Assembly (NCBI RefSeq): GCF_020640915.1 | Contig: NZ_JADWDC010000006.1 | Location: forward strand, 1 to 64,000 | Source: Waterburya agarophytonicola KI4 | Lineage (GTDB): Bacteria; Cyanobacteriota; Cyanobacteriia; Cyanobacteriales; Xenococcaceae | Direction of reading: 5' to 3' | DNA length: 64,000 nt | Part shown: piece after piece, positions 26,019 to 35,163 of the stretch | Layout: every line of letters begins with the position of its first letter | Position numbering within the stretch: position 1 is the first letter of the stretch | Notes under the pieces: generated by a model | Told to the model about the DNA's origin: nothing | Database searches by the model: none | The model's input: only the letters and a program-made list of their open reading frames with translations | Program-made: the position numbers and the translations under genes

Positions 26019-26715
26019 ATGTAATGCCTCACACTAAGAATTTGGAATAACCTAAGCTTATCCCTTTCGACCAATAATTTGGCATTAAACGTTTATTTAA
26101 TTCTGAAAAATCGATATTTATCAGTGGATTTAGTTGAATTCTAGGGCAAATTATGATTAATAAATTTTCAACTTCTTGAGTTTGTAAAATATAAAAATAA
26201 TCTTAAGATTATCAATTTATATTCCTCGAAGAAAAAAGATTGCTTTCAGGAAAAAAGCATCGGGAACTACCAATAACTCAATATATTTGAGATTATTTAA
26301 TCAATATTTTTATTTTCATGAAGATAGTGTAAAAATCCACTTAGGGATCGGTATATTCCCCGTTGTTTTTCAGTGAGTGAATTTACATAATAAGAGTTAT
26401 ACTAGATTTTCTCAATCAATATTTGAAATAAGATTCATTTAAAAAAAACAGCTTATAGGCTCTATCTAAGCTTAGTGTAAGTAAATCTTTTAAAAAAGCA
26501 AAATCTACCAAGGATTTAGCCTAATTGATTTGCAGACCATTAGGGATCGAGGTTAAAGCCAATTAAAACGAATAAAAATGACCAGAAAGACCCGAAAATA
26601 CCAACTATATTTAGTCATTTTGACAAGTGAGTGTAAATTGTCAGACTAATTACAAAAACTCGCAAAATATTACCCACATTCCTCTTACACAATATTTACA
26701 GCCAAAATCTAAAAA
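26019..26715. other. Long AT-rich intergenic region
   Basis: Nearly 700 bp between two divergent genes with no convincing ORF and no full HIP1 octamer. I see a weak hairpin near 26344-26360 (GGGATCGGTATATTCCCC, followed by GTTGTTTTT) that could terminate a short plus-strand transcript, but its arms are short. No tRNA or known RNA motif was recognised. Confidence 0.4.
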
Positions 26716-26988
26716 ATGCTATCCACTTTAAAAAATCCTACTCAAAAGCTTGCTATCTGTTGTTATGTTAATACTTCTACTCATGTAGAAATTGCTCGTA
26801 TTACCAACATTCCCCATTGGTCTTTTGAAAGAGTTATTTTTCCAGGACAACGCTTGATTTTTGAAGCTCCAGTTATAGCTAAATTAGAGATTCATACTGG
26901 TACGGCAATTAGCTCTATTCTGTCGGAAACTATAGATTGCCAAAAATTACAGTTAACTTCTTCTGTTCCTGGTTATTCTGCTAGCTAG
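26716..26988 (+). CDS. DUF1830 family protein
   Basis: A 90-residue protein of the cyanobacterial DUF1830 family, recognised by CCYVNTSTHVEIARI, the NIPHWSFERVIFPGQRLIFEA stretch (about 31-51) and the central pattern of beta strands. The family function is unknown. It has no signal or membrane segment. An AT-only palindrome and a HIP1 hairpin terminator follow its stop codon. Confidence 0.8.
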   Translation: MLSTLKNPTQKLAICCYVNTSTHVEIARITNIPHWSFERVIFPGQRLIFEAPVIAKLEIHTGTAISSILSETIDCQKLQLTSSVPGYSAS

Positions 26989-26999
26989 CTAGAAAGCAA

Positions 27000-27033
27000 A
27001 AATTTTAAAATATTTAAAAATATTTTAAAATTT
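27000..27033. repeat. Perfect AT-only inverted repeat
   Basis: 16-bp arms (27000-27015 and 27018-27033) made only of A and T are exact reverse complements separated by AA. It sits between the DUF1830 stop codon and a HIP1 hairpin, so the 3' end holds two stacked inverted repeats. Confidence 0.85.
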
Positions 27034-27077
27034 AAAAAGTGATCGCTATATCTACATGAGATTGGCGATCGCTTTTT
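27034..27077. terminator. Terminator with HIP1-derived stem
   Basis: AAAAAGTGATCGC (27034-27046) pairs with GCGATCGCTTTTT (27065-27077), with one G-T wobble on the plus strand, around an 18-base loop. It follows DUF1830 on the plus strand and faces the convergent rhomboid gene (stop at 27101). Confidence 0.7.
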
Positions 27078-27100
27078 CGTGAGATAAATTAAGAATTGCA

Positions 27101-27775
27101 CTAGTCATTCATCAAACCCAATATCGGTGCTAAAACAGCCCCAAAGATAAAACCTCCTGCGTGAGCCCAATAGGCGACTCCCCCAGCTTCAGGCATTCCT
27201 AGAGAAGCGACGCTACTAATTGCTTGCTGTATGAACCAAAAACCCAAAAAATAGACAGCAGGAATGCGTACTGTCGTCCAAATAATGAATAGAGGGAGGA
27301 GAGTGACAATTTTTGCTTTGGGATATTTAATTATATAAGCTCCCATTACTCCTGCGATCGCTCCGCTAGCTCCCACCGTAGGAACACCAGACTGCATACC
27401 AAAGAACCAGTGAGTAAGTCCTGCTAAAACGCCACAAAATAAATAAAAGAAGAGAAACTTGACGTGTCCGAGGTCGTGTTCGATATTATCGCCAAAAGTC
27501 CAGAGAAACAGCATATTTCCGCCGATGTGCATCAAGCCACCGTGAAGAAACTGGGAGGTTATCAGGGTCAAAAGTTCTGGTACTGGCTGATTTATAGCAA
27601 CTCCATTAAAACTCGCGCTTAATTCTCGGGGAATAACAGCATAAAGCTGAAAAAAACCTGCCATTCCCGCGCCCAAAGTCATTTGATGGAGAAAAACCAC
27701 CACATTAATTGCAATTAGGGCATAAACTACAATCGGAGTACTAGGAGTGGGATTTTCGTCATTAATGGGAATCAT
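27101..27775 (-). CDS. Rhomboid family intramembrane serine protease
   Basis: A 224-residue protein with about six membrane segments. The catalytic Ser137 lies in GASG and the catalytic His205 in AHAGGF. Asn87 in the HIGGNMLFLW helix fits the oxyanion position. The N-terminus MIPINDENPTPSTPIV is typical of bacterial rhomboids. It cleaves membrane-spanning substrates inside the plasma or thylakoid membrane; the substrate is unknown. A DUF751-type gene lies upstream on the same strand about 60 bp away, so the two may be co-transcribed. Confidence 0.93.
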   Translation of the reverse strand: MIPINDENPTPSTPIVVYALIAINVVVFLHQMTLGAGMAGFFQLYAVIPRELSASFNGVAINQPVPELLTLITSQFLHGGLMHIGGNMLFLWTFGDNIEHDLGHVKFLFFYLFCGVLAGLTHWFFGMQSGVPTVGASGAIAGVMGAYIIKYPKAKIVTLLPLFIIWTTVRIPAVYFLGFWFIQQAISSVASLGMPEAGGVAYWAHAGGFIFGAVLAPILGLMND

Positions 27776-27812
27776 TAATCGTTATGGTTGCTTATGCTTC
27801 GTTGTTATTCTG

Positions 27813-27839
27813 AATAAACTAAATAAACTAAATAAACTA
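27813..27839. repeat. Nonamer tandem repeat AATAAACTA x3
   Basis: Three perfect copies; the last one supplies the stop codon (TAG on the minus strand, 27839-27837) of the DUF751-type gene. Confidence 0.85.
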
Positions 27840-28034
27840 ATTAATTCCTAGCATCGCTTCTAGGGTTAGATATAGCATAACGAAGCCACCACCTAATAAT
27901 CCAAATACAGCGATCGCCGTTACGGGATTTTTGAGGAATGGCTTGAGTTGTTCGAGGAAAAACCAAAATATTCCAGCGATTAAACTAATCATGTAGCGAG
28001 GGTAGCGGGAAACGTTTTGAAAAAAGTCTTGCAT
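27837..28034 (-). CDS. DUF751 family small membrane protein (Ycf33-like)
   Basis: A 65-residue protein with an amphipathic head (FFQNVSRYPRYMISLIAG) and one or two membrane segments (about 14-32 and 39-60). The RYPR motif and size fit the DUF751/Ycf33 group found in cyanobacteria and plastids. Function is unknown; a photosynthesis-related membrane role is often assumed. Its stop codon lies within a nonamer tandem repeat. Confidence 0.75.
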   Translation of the reverse strand: MQDFFQNVSRYPRYMISLIAGIFWFFLEQLKPFLKNPVTAIAVFGLLGGGFVMLYLTLEAMLGIN

Positions 28035-28123
28035 TATCTAGAAAATTTTAAAAATTTTAAAATGTGGATCTCAATCTTTATTTATTATTCAACATCAGAC
28101 GATCGACATTCAACACTTTGTAA

Positions 28124-29512
28124 ATGAACTTACTATTTCAATCTACTCGTCGCCGTTTAGCTTTGTGGTATACCTCGGTAACTGCGGTATTGTTATTACT
28201 GTTTGCCATCGGCGTATATTGTTATGTCCGCACCACCTTAGTCGATCGCATTGACGATACTTTAAAGCACGTGGTGGAGGTAGTTGATCGCTCGTTGGTA
28301 ATTCAACCCCTAGCAGAAACCAAAGGGCGATATGGGGTTAATGTGGATGCCAGTTTTAATCAGAATGTTAATGGTTTAGAAGACGACCATATAGATTTAG
28401 AATGGTTTAACCCTCAACAGGAATTATTATGGTCTACCTTCGAGCAACCGATTGATTATCCCTTTCATTTCCATCGTAGTGGAGAAACAGTCTATCTGAG
28501 TCGCGATCGCATTGTTCGCCAGATAGTGCAGAAGGTGGAATTAGAACATCGGGTGTTGGGTTATCTACGGGTTAGTCATCCTTGGTTTGAAGTTACCAAA
28601 CCGATCGAACAGTTGACCAGAGATCTAATTATTGGTATCAGTCTTATGATTCTTTCGGTGGGTGGTATTGGTTGGTTTCTTTCGGGAATTGCGATCGAAC
28701 CGATCCAGGTTTCTTATTCTAGTTTGAAGCAATTTACTGCCGATGCTTCCCACGAGTTGCGTAACCCCATTGCGACAATTCAAACTAACGTACAGATGGC
28801 TTTGGCATATCCCGAAGCGGAACCTCAATTGCAAAAAAGGCAATTACAGATAATCGAACGCTTAACTCAGAAGTTGGGACGTTTGGTCAACGATCTATTG
28901 TTTCTCGCTCGTGCTGATAGTGGTATTGTACAGCAAGAATGGCAACCCGTACCGTTAGATGCTTTATTAATTGATGTAATTGAAGAACAACGTATTGCTG
29001 CTACTCAAAAGGATTTATTTCTCTCTTTACATATTGTCGAACCCGAATTAGAGGGAAAAGATTTTAAGGAAGAGGATATTTTTACCATTCAAGGAGATTG
29101 GGATCGGCTATCTCGTTTATTTACTAACTTGATTGCTAATGCGATCGAACATACCGATAACCCAACAAAATCTGAGGATGCTTCGGTAGAAATAGAATTA
29201 GAAATTATTAAATCTATCACCAAAACTATTCGCGTGCGGGAAACAAGCCCCCAATACGAACTGCAAGTTACAGTCAAAGATAATGGTGATGGTATTCCCG
29301 AATCTGCTTTACCCTATATCTTCGATCGCTTTTATCGCGGAGATCCCTCTCGTACTTCTCAACGAGAAATCAATACACCTACAGGTGCGGGGTTGGGATT
29401 GGCAATTGTCAAAGCAATTGTAGAAAGCCACCAGGGGCAAATTTCTGTAGAAAGCACTTTAGGAGAAGGTACTACTTTTAAAATCTTATTTCCTCACAGT
29501 AAAGAAGAGTAA
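28124..29512 (+). CDS. Two-component sensor histidine kinase (orphan)
   Basis: A 462-residue membrane kinase. Two membrane segments (about 15-36 and 168-190) enclose an extracytoplasmic sensor region of about 130 residues, without a PAS domain. The phospho-acceptor is His210 in FTADASHELRNPI. The ATP-binding domain shows the N box (NLIANAIEHT), G1 (DNGDGIP), F box and G2 (GAGLGLAI). No response regulator gene adjoins it: upstream is the divergent DUF751 gene and downstream the convergent sulfurtransferase gene. The cognate regulator and the signal are therefore unknown; the architecture resembles cyanobacterial metal or redox sensors of the RppB/NrsS type only in outline. Confidence 0.93.
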   Translation: MNLLFQSTRRRLALWYTSVTAVLLLLFAIGVYCYVRTTLVDRIDDTLKHVVEVVDRSLVIQPLAETKGRYGVNVDASFNQNVNGLEDDHIDLEWFNPQQELLWSTFEQPIDYPFHFHRSGETVYLSRDRIVRQIVQKVELEHRVLGYLRVSHPWFEVTKPIEQLTRDLIIGISLMILSVGGIGWFLSGIAIEPIQVSYSSLKQFTADASHELRNPIATIQTNVQMALAYPEAEPQLQKRQLQIIERLTQKLGRLVNDLLFLARADSGIVQQEWQPVPLDALLIDVIEEQRIAATQKDLFLSLHIVEPELEGKDFKEEDIFTIQGDWDRLSRLFTNLIANAIEHTDNPTKSEDASVEIELEIIKSITKTIRVRETSPQYELQVTVKDNGDGIPESALPYIFDRFYRGDPSRTSQREINTPTGAGLGLAIVKAIVESHQGQISVESTLGEGTTFKILFPHSKEE

Positions 29513-29526
29513 AAGCATCAATTATT

Positions 29527-30351
29527 TCAATTCAAATAGGAACACCAATCACTCCAACCCCCAGCATACAATTTAGTATTTTGTACTCCAGCCAAGGCGA
29601 GAGAAAACAAATTAACACAAGCCGTTACCCCAGATCCACAATAGACAATAATCTCTTCTGCTGATCGATAATCTTGCCATAATTGCTGCTGAATTTCTAA
29701 AGGCTGGAGATAGCCCAATTCATTACTTACCTGCTTCCAGGGAGAATTAACCGCCCCTGCAATACTTCCTGCAATGGGATCTATGGGTTCGGTTAATCCC
29801 AAATAGCGATCGCGATCGCGGGAATCTATAATAGTTACCCTCTCTTTACTCTGAGATGCTTTAACCATATTTATATCCGCCAGCCAATCTCCATGGGGTT
29901 GAGGAGAAAAATTCCCCGATTTAGCTTCAGGAATAGCATTATTAACAGGGTAATTACGCTTTAGCCAATCCTGCCAACCTCCATCCAACAAAACCACGCG
30001 ATCGTGTCCCAAATAGCGCAATAACCACCACAAGCGAGCTGCAAAAGCAAAGCGAGAATCATCATAAGCCACAACCAGGGTTTCCTGCTGAATAATCCCC
30101 AGACTGGCAAACTTGTGTGTCAACACATCCATATTTGGTAAGGGGTGTCTTCCGCCATGAAGTTGTACTTCACTGGATAAATCTCGATCTAAATTAAGAT
30201 AATACGCACCTTGGATATGGGAAGCGCGATATTGCGATCTTCCCCAATTAGGATCGGCTAACTGAAAGCGACAGTCTACTATAACTACCTGGGGATTATC
30301 TAGATTTTGTTCTAGCCATTCACTATCAACAAGATATTTTGTATGTCTCAT
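29527..30351 (-). CDS. Sulfurtransferase with two rhodanese domains
   Basis: A 274-residue thiosulfate/3-mercaptopyruvate sulfurtransferase type enzyme. Two rhodanese domains (about 5-135 and 155-272) are joined by a short linker. Only the second has the active Cys, Cys238 in the CGSGVTA loop. In enzymes of this family CGSGV-type loops tend to go with mercaptopyruvate preference, but the substrate is not settled by sequence. The first domain has the usual catalytically dead Asp position (YDDSRF). It is likely cytoplasmic. The stop lies 14 bp from the stop of the convergent histidine kinase gene. Confidence 0.92.
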   Translation of the reverse strand: MRHTKYLVDSEWLEQNLDNPQVVIVDCRFQLADPNWGRSQYRASHIQGAYYLNLDRDLSSEVQLHGGRHPLPNMDVLTHKFASLGIIQQETLVVAYDDSRFAFAARLWWLLRYLGHDRVVLLDGGWQDWLKRNYPVNNAIPEAKSGNFSPQPHGDWLADINMVKASQSKERVTIIDSRDRDRYLGLTEPIDPIAGSIAGAVNSPWKQVSNELGYLQPLEIQQQLWQDYRSAEEIIVYCGSGVTACVNLFSLALAGVQNTKLYAGGWSDWCSYLN

Positions 30352-30459
30352 AGTTAACTATAAGGCGCGATCGCTTTTCTTGATATTAATAAATTTTTTT
30401 ACCCCTTCCCCAGTCTTAACCAGGAAATTAAATTAAATGTAGATAAAGGAGATACGGTT

Positions 30460-30501
30460 ATGGGGCGCAAGAAACTATACAATAAAACGCTAGCAGTATA
30501 A
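30460..30501 (+). CDS. 13-codon upstream ORF in the carB leader
   Basis: ATG to TAA encodes MGRKKLYNKTLAV, preceded by an excellent ribosome site (AAAGGAG, about eight bases before the ATG). It lies 23 bp ahead of carB. The peptide resembles the first residues of small ribbon-helix-helix proteins, so it may be a truncated gene, or a translated leader that affects carB. Expression is not shown. Confidence 0.35.
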   Translation: MGRKKLYNKTLAV

Positions 30502-30524
30502 GTTAGGCAAAAGACAGAGTAATT

Positions 30525-33500
30525 ATGCCCCGTCGCAACGATCTCCACAAAATTTTACTTCTTGGTTCGGGTCCCATCGTAATTGGGCAAGCTTGTGAAT
30601 TTGACTATTCGGGAACACAAGCTTGCAAAGCATTGCGGGAAGAAGGGTATGAAGTAGTTCTGGTTAATTCCAATCCTGCTTCGATTATGACCGATCCTGA
30701 GATGGCAAATCGTACCTATATCGAACCGTTAACCCCCGAGATAGTGGAAAAAGTGATTGCCAAAGAAAAGCCAGATGCTTTGTTACCTACAATGGGAGGA
30801 CAAACGGCATTGAATATTGCCGTGTCCCTGGCTAAGAGTGGCGTGTTGGATAAATATGGCGTAGAACTAATTGGGGCAAAATTACCAGCCATTGAAAAGG
30901 CGGAAGATCGCCTGTTATTTAAAGAAGCCATGGAAAAAATTGGCGTACCGATGTGTCCGAATGGTATTGCCAATAATTTAGAAGAAGCCAGAGAAATTGC
31001 CAAAGAAATTGGTAGCTATCCCTTGATTATTCGTCCTGCTTTTACTCTAGGGGGTACTGGAGGCGGTATTGCCTACAACCAAGAAGAATACGAGCAAATT
31101 TCGGCATCGGGGATTGATGCCTCCCCTGTAAATCAGATTTTAGTCGATAAGTCCCTTTTGGGTTGGAAGGAATACGAACTAGAAGTAATGCGAGATTTGG
31201 CAGATAATGTAGTGATTATCTGTTCCATTGAAAACATCGACCCTATGGGGGTACATACGGGAGATTCTATTACTGTAGCTCCCGCCCAAACTCTGACAGA
31301 TAAAGAATATCAGCGTTTGAGAGATTATTCTTTAGCGATTATTCGTGAAATTGGGGTAGAAACAGGAGGATCTAATATTCAATTTGCGATTAACCCCCTT
31401 AACGGGGAAGTAATTGTGATTGAGATGAATCCCCGGGTATCGAGGTCTTCGGCATTAGCTTCTAAGGCGACGGGTTTTCCTATTGCCAAATTTGCTGCTA
31501 AATTGGCTGTGGGCTATACCTTAGACGAAATATCGAACGATATTACCCAAAAAACTCCCGCATCTTTTGAGCCTACTATTGATTATGTAGTTACTAAAAT
31601 TCCTCGCTTTGCTTTTGAGAAATTCCCAGGAACAAAACCCATCTTAACGACTCAAATGAAGTCGGTGGGGGAAGCAATGGCGATCGGTAGGACTTTTAAT
31701 GAATCCTTCCAAAAAGCTCTGAGATCTTTAGAAATTGGTCGTTATGGCTTTGGTTGCGATCGCGGAGAAACCCTGCCCTCCATTCCTCAAATACGCTCTA
31801 GTCTGCGGACTCCCAACCCCGATCGCATCTTTAGTGTTTATCAAGGGATGAGACTGGGAATGACTCCCGAAGAAATTCATCAATTGACAGCAATCGATCT
31901 CTGGTTTTTGGATAAGATGCAGGAATTGTTGGCAACAGAGAAGTTTCTCATTCGTACTTCTTTGAGCAAAATTTCGTCACAACAAATGCGTTATGTCAAA
32001 CAACAAGGATTTAGCGATCGCCAAATTGCTTTTGCGACTAAGACCACCGAAGATGAGGTACGTACCCATCGCAAAGAATTGGGGATAATACCTGTATATA
32101 AATTGGTCGATACCTGCGCTGCTGAATTTGAAGCTTTCACGCCCTATTATTACTCTACCTATGAAGAAGGGGAGTCAGAAATTACTCCTTCGGATAAATC
32201 GAAAGTAATGATTCTTGGAGGAGGCCCAAACCGCATCGGACAGGGAATTGAGTTTGATTACTGTTGCTGTCATGCAGCCTTTGCTCTTTCGGATGCGGGA
32301 TATGAAACCATTATGGTGAATTCTAATCCCGAAACCGTATCTACCGACTACGATACCAGCGATCGCCTTTATTTTGAACCTTTAACTAAAGAAGATGTTC
32401 TAAATATCATTGAGGCAGAAAACCCCGCAGGTATTATCGTTCAGTTTGGCGGACAAACTCCCCTGAAATTAGCCATCCCATTACAGGAATATTTAGAAGT
32501 AGCGAACAGCCATTCTCCCTTACAGACTAAGATTTGGGGAACATCTCCAGATTCCATTGATGCAGCAGAAGATCGGGAGAGATTCGAGCAAATATTACGG
32601 GAATTAGATATTAAGCAACCGCCTAATGGTCTTGCTCGTAGTTATGAAGAATCTCTCAAAATTGCTAACCGCATCTCCTATCCCGTAGTAGTTCGTCCTT
32701 CCTATGTATTGGGTGGGAGAGCGATGGAAATTGTCTATTCCGATGCAGATTTGAAACACTACATGACCTATGCAGTACAAGTCGAACCAGACCATCCTAT
32801 TCTGATTGATAAGTTCTTGGAAAATGCGATCGAGGTGGATGTAGATGCTCTTTGCGACACTACTGGTAAAGTCGTCATTGGAGGCATTATGGAACACATC
32901 GAACAGGCAGGGATACATTCAGGAGATTCAGCTTGTTCGATTCCTTATAACTCATTACCTGAAAGTGCGATCGCAACTATTCGCGATTGGACGGATAAAT
33001 TAGCCAAGGCGTTAAAAGTAGTCGGGTTAATGAATATTCAATATGCAGTGCAAGGAGAACAGGTATATATTATCGAAGCCAATCCCCGCGCTTCTCGTAC
33101 CGTTCCTTTTGTTTCTAAGGCTACAGGGGTTCAGTTAGCAAAAGTCGCATCTTTGGTAATGTCGGGCAAAAGTTTAGAATCTTTGGGAATAGAGAAAGAA
33201 ATCATTCCCAAACATATCGCTGTCAAAGAAGCCGTACTACCGTTCAATAAATTCCCCAGTACGGATACCTTACTAGGCCCTGAAATGCGCTCAACGGGGG
33301 AAGTAATGGGTATAGACACAGACTTTGGTAAAGCTTTTGCTAAAGCGGAAATAGGTGCGGGAGTAGACTTAGCCTTAACAGGTACGGTATTTGTCTCGAT
33401 GAACGAACGAGATAAAAAAGCGATCGTTCCTGTTATTCAAGACTTCATCAATCTAGGCTTTAAAATTGTGGCTACCACAGGAACGCAAAAGGCACTGCAA

Positions 33501-33776
33501 GCAGATGGAGTTAAAGACGTAGATTTAATTCTAAAACTTCACGAGGGTCGTCCTAATATCGAAGATTCGATTAAAAATAATCAAATTCAACTGATTATTA
33601 ATACTCCCACAGGAGAAGAATCTCAAACTGACGCTCAATTAATTAGAAGAATGGCATTAGATTATAAATTGCCTATTATTACTACCATTGCAGGGGCTAA
33701 AGCAACTGTAGCAGCAATTCGTTCTTTGCAATCCGAGCCTTTGGAGGTTAAGGCATTACAAGAATATCTCAGTTAA
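30525..33776 (+). CDS. carB: Carbamoyl-phosphate synthase large subunit
   Basis: A 1083-residue full-length CarB that, with CarA, makes carbamoyl phosphate from bicarbonate, ammonia and two ATP for arginine and pyrimidine synthesis. The two homologous synthetase halves are plain: [20 protein letters not shown] near the start and [18 protein letters not shown] at about 562, each followed by an ATP-grasp domain ([26 protein letters not shown]). The oligomerisation domain lies between them and the MGS-like allosteric domain covers the last 130 residues (ATTGTQKAL). carA is not adjacent, as is usual in cyanobacteria. A short leader ORF with a strong ribosome site lies upstream. Confidence 0.98.
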   Translation: MPRRNDLHKILLLGSGPIVIGQACEFDYSGTQACKALREEGYEVVLVNSNPASIMTDPEMANRTYIEPLTPEIVEKVIAKEKPDALLPTMGGQTALNIAVSLAKSGVLDKYGVELIGAKLPAIEKAEDRLLFKEAMEKIGVPMCPNGIANNLEEAREIAKEIGSYPLIIRPAFTLGGTGGGIAYNQEEYEQISASGIDASPVNQILVDKSLLGWKEYELEVMRDLADNVVIICSIENIDPMGVHTGDSITVAPAQTLTDKEYQRLRDYSLAIIREIGVETGGSNIQFAINPLNGEVIVIEMNPRVSRSSALASKATGFPIAKFAAKLAVGYTLDEISNDITQKTPASFEPTIDYVVTKIPRFAFEKFPGTKPILTTQMKSVGEAMAIGRTFNESFQKALRSLEIGRYGFGCDRGETLPSIPQIRSSLRTPNPDRIFSVYQGMRLGMTPEEIHQLTAIDLWFLDKMQELLATEKFLIRTSLSKISSQQMRYVKQQGFSDRQIAFATKTTEDEVRTHRKELGIIPVYKLVDTCAAEFEAFTPYYYSTYEEGESEITPSDKSKVMILGGGPNRIGQGIEFDYCCCHAAFALSDAGYETIMVNSNPETVSTDYDTSDRLYFEPLTKEDVLNIIEAENPAGIIVQFGGQTPLKLAIPLQEYLEVANSHSPLQTKIWGTSPDSIDAAEDRERFEQILRELDIKQPPNGLARSYEESLKIANRISYPVVVRPSYVLGGRAMEIVYSDADLKHYMTYAVQVEPDHPILIDKFLENAIEVDVDALCDTTGKVVIGGIMEHIEQAGIHSGDSACSIPYNSLPESAIATIRDWTDKLAKALKVVGLMNIQYAVQGEQVYIIEANPRASRTVPFVSKATGVQLAKVASLVMSGKSLESLGIEKEIIPKHIAVKEAVLPFNKFPSTDTLLGPEMRSTGEVMGIDTDFGKAFAKAEIGAGVDLALTGTVFVSMNERDKKAIVPVIQDFINLGFKIVATTGTQKALQADGVKDVDLILKLHEGRPNIEDSIKNNQIQLIINTPTGEESQTDAQLIRRMALDYKLPIITTIAGAKATVAAIRSLQSEPLEVKALQEYLS

Positions 33777-33799
33777 TGATTGACAGTTAGTTAATCCTA

Positions 33800-33867
33800 G
33801 GTGGGCAAAAAAATCAATCGGTTTACTTTAAATAAAATTGTATAGTTTGCTGTATAGTTTGCCCGCC
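33800..33867. repeat. Inverted repeat with internal tandem 12-mer after carB
   Basis: GGTGGGCAAA (33800-33809) pairs with TTTGCCCGCC (33858-33867), one wobble, 48 bases apart. Inside, TGTATAGTTTGC is repeated twice in tandem (33839-33850 and 33851-33862). It occupies the gap between two convergent genes and could be a folded 3' end or a small repeat relic. Confidence 0.5.
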
Positions 33868-33877
33868 ACAATAGTAA

Positions 33878-35101
33878 TCAAGCAATTACTGAATCCAATA
33901 ATACCCGTTCGTATTTCTGTCCTATCTTGTCCCAAGTATATTCAGCTTCAACAAGCGATCGCGCGTTTTGTGATAGTTTTTCCCGTAATTTGGCTTCAGA
34001 GAATAAACGTCCAATGGCATAAATATATTCCTCTAAAGTATTGGCTCGCATCGCCCGAAGAGAAACAGTCGAACCATCAACTTTAAACTCGGCTAAAGCG
34101 CGATCGCTTCCTACGACAGGTACGCCTGATGCCATGGCTTCTAAGGTACGATTTCTCAAGCCATATCCTTGACGAATAGGAATTACACATACTGTTGCCC
34201 AATGGAGATATTCTAAGACGTTTTTTACTTTTCCTGTAACTACAATACCTGGTAAATCATCTAATTCTAAAATTTCTGGGGTAGGTTTGGCACCGACTAA
34301 TTCTAAAACTGCTTCGGGATAGCGATCGCAAATTGCGGGAAATACTTCTAGGGCTAAAAATCGAGCAGCATCAATATTCATGGCTCGATCCATGTTACCG
34401 ACAAATACGATTCTTTGTCCCCCCTGGTTGGTAATACGACGAGAAAACTTGCTTAGATCTACCCCATTGGGAATGACAGTAACTTCGCTTTCTGGTTCTA
34501 ATTCCTTGATGATACTCTTATCCTTACTAGTGACGGTGATAATTGAGCCAAATTTCTCTAAGTAATTTTGTTCGTATCGTTTGCGCAATCCTAAATTAAT
34601 CTGATCTTTTAGTTCGTTTTCCGAATTTCCTGTTGCCAACTGCTGCTTGTATTTAGCGTATTCAGAATAGTGTAAGTTTAATACTACACCTAGCTGTTTG
34701 TGCCAGACGCGATCAATATAAATCTCGTCGGAATTATCCTCACAAGCAAGCACGTCAAATCTACCCTCCTTAACGGCTTGTGCTATCCATTCTGCCATTT
34801 CAGGGCAATAGCTATCTAATACATCTGGTGGGGTTTTTTGCCGAACAAATGTTCCCAAACGTTTTGCTTTATCGATCAATCCCCCAGGTTCGCTATTCAA
34901 GTCTAAATCAAAAATAACTAACTCTTCCACTTGTTCTTCAAGTGCCTCAACTTCTGCATCGCTAATCGTGCGATCGCGACGAGTAATTAAAGTAACTTGA
35001 TGGTGAGTATTGAGATATTCGAGCAGATGAAATGTTCTAAGTTCTTTTCTGCCTTTGGTTGGGGGATAGGGAAAAGTAGAGCAGAGAATGAGGATTTTCA
35101 T
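33878..35101 (-). CDS. Glycosyltransferase family 4 protein
   Basis: A 407-residue GT-B glycosyltransferase. The N-terminal Rossmann half opens with MKILILCSTFPYPPTKGRKE. The C-terminal nucleotide-sugar half has IVFVGNMD, the GKVKNVLEYLHWATVCVIP segment and the retaining-enzyme motif LRNRTLEAMASGVPVVGS (the E of the E-x7-E type site). The Gly- and Lys-containing opening resembles transferases that act in exopolysaccharide or glycan assembly. There is no membrane segment, so it works at the cytoplasmic face. The sugar is unknown. The neighbouring mltA gene lies upstream on the same strand, 62 bp away, giving a loose cell-envelope pairing. Confidence 0.9.
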   Translation of the reverse strand: MKILILCSTFPYPPTKGRKELRTFHLLEYLNTHHQVTLITRRDRTISDAEVEALEEQVEELVIFDLDLNSEPGGLIDKAKRLGTFVRQKTPPDVLDSYCPEMAEWIAQAVKEGRFDVLACEDNSDEIYIDRVWHKQLGVVLNLHYSEYAKYKQQLATGNSENELKDQINLGLRKRYEQNYLEKFGSIITVTSKDKSIIKELEPESEVTVIPNGVDLSKFSRRITNQGGQRIVFVGNMDRAMNIDAARFLALEVFPAICDRYPEAVLELVGAKPTPEILELDDLPGIVVTGKVKNVLEYLHWATVCVIPIRQGYGLRNRTLEAMASGVPVVGSDRALAEFKVDGSTVSLRAMRANTLEEYIYAIGRLFSEAKLREKLSQNARSLVEAEYTWDKIGQKYERVLLDSVIA

Positions 35102-35163
35102 TTATTCATTGATTATGTTGGAGACAAGGTACGCCTCGTCTATACAGTTTATTGGTTAATAAA

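Noticed and set aside
26344-26370. Hairpin GGGATCGGTATATTCCCC as terminator of an unknown RNA
   Set aside because: Arms are only about three to four pairs and the T run is broken; kept only as a remark.
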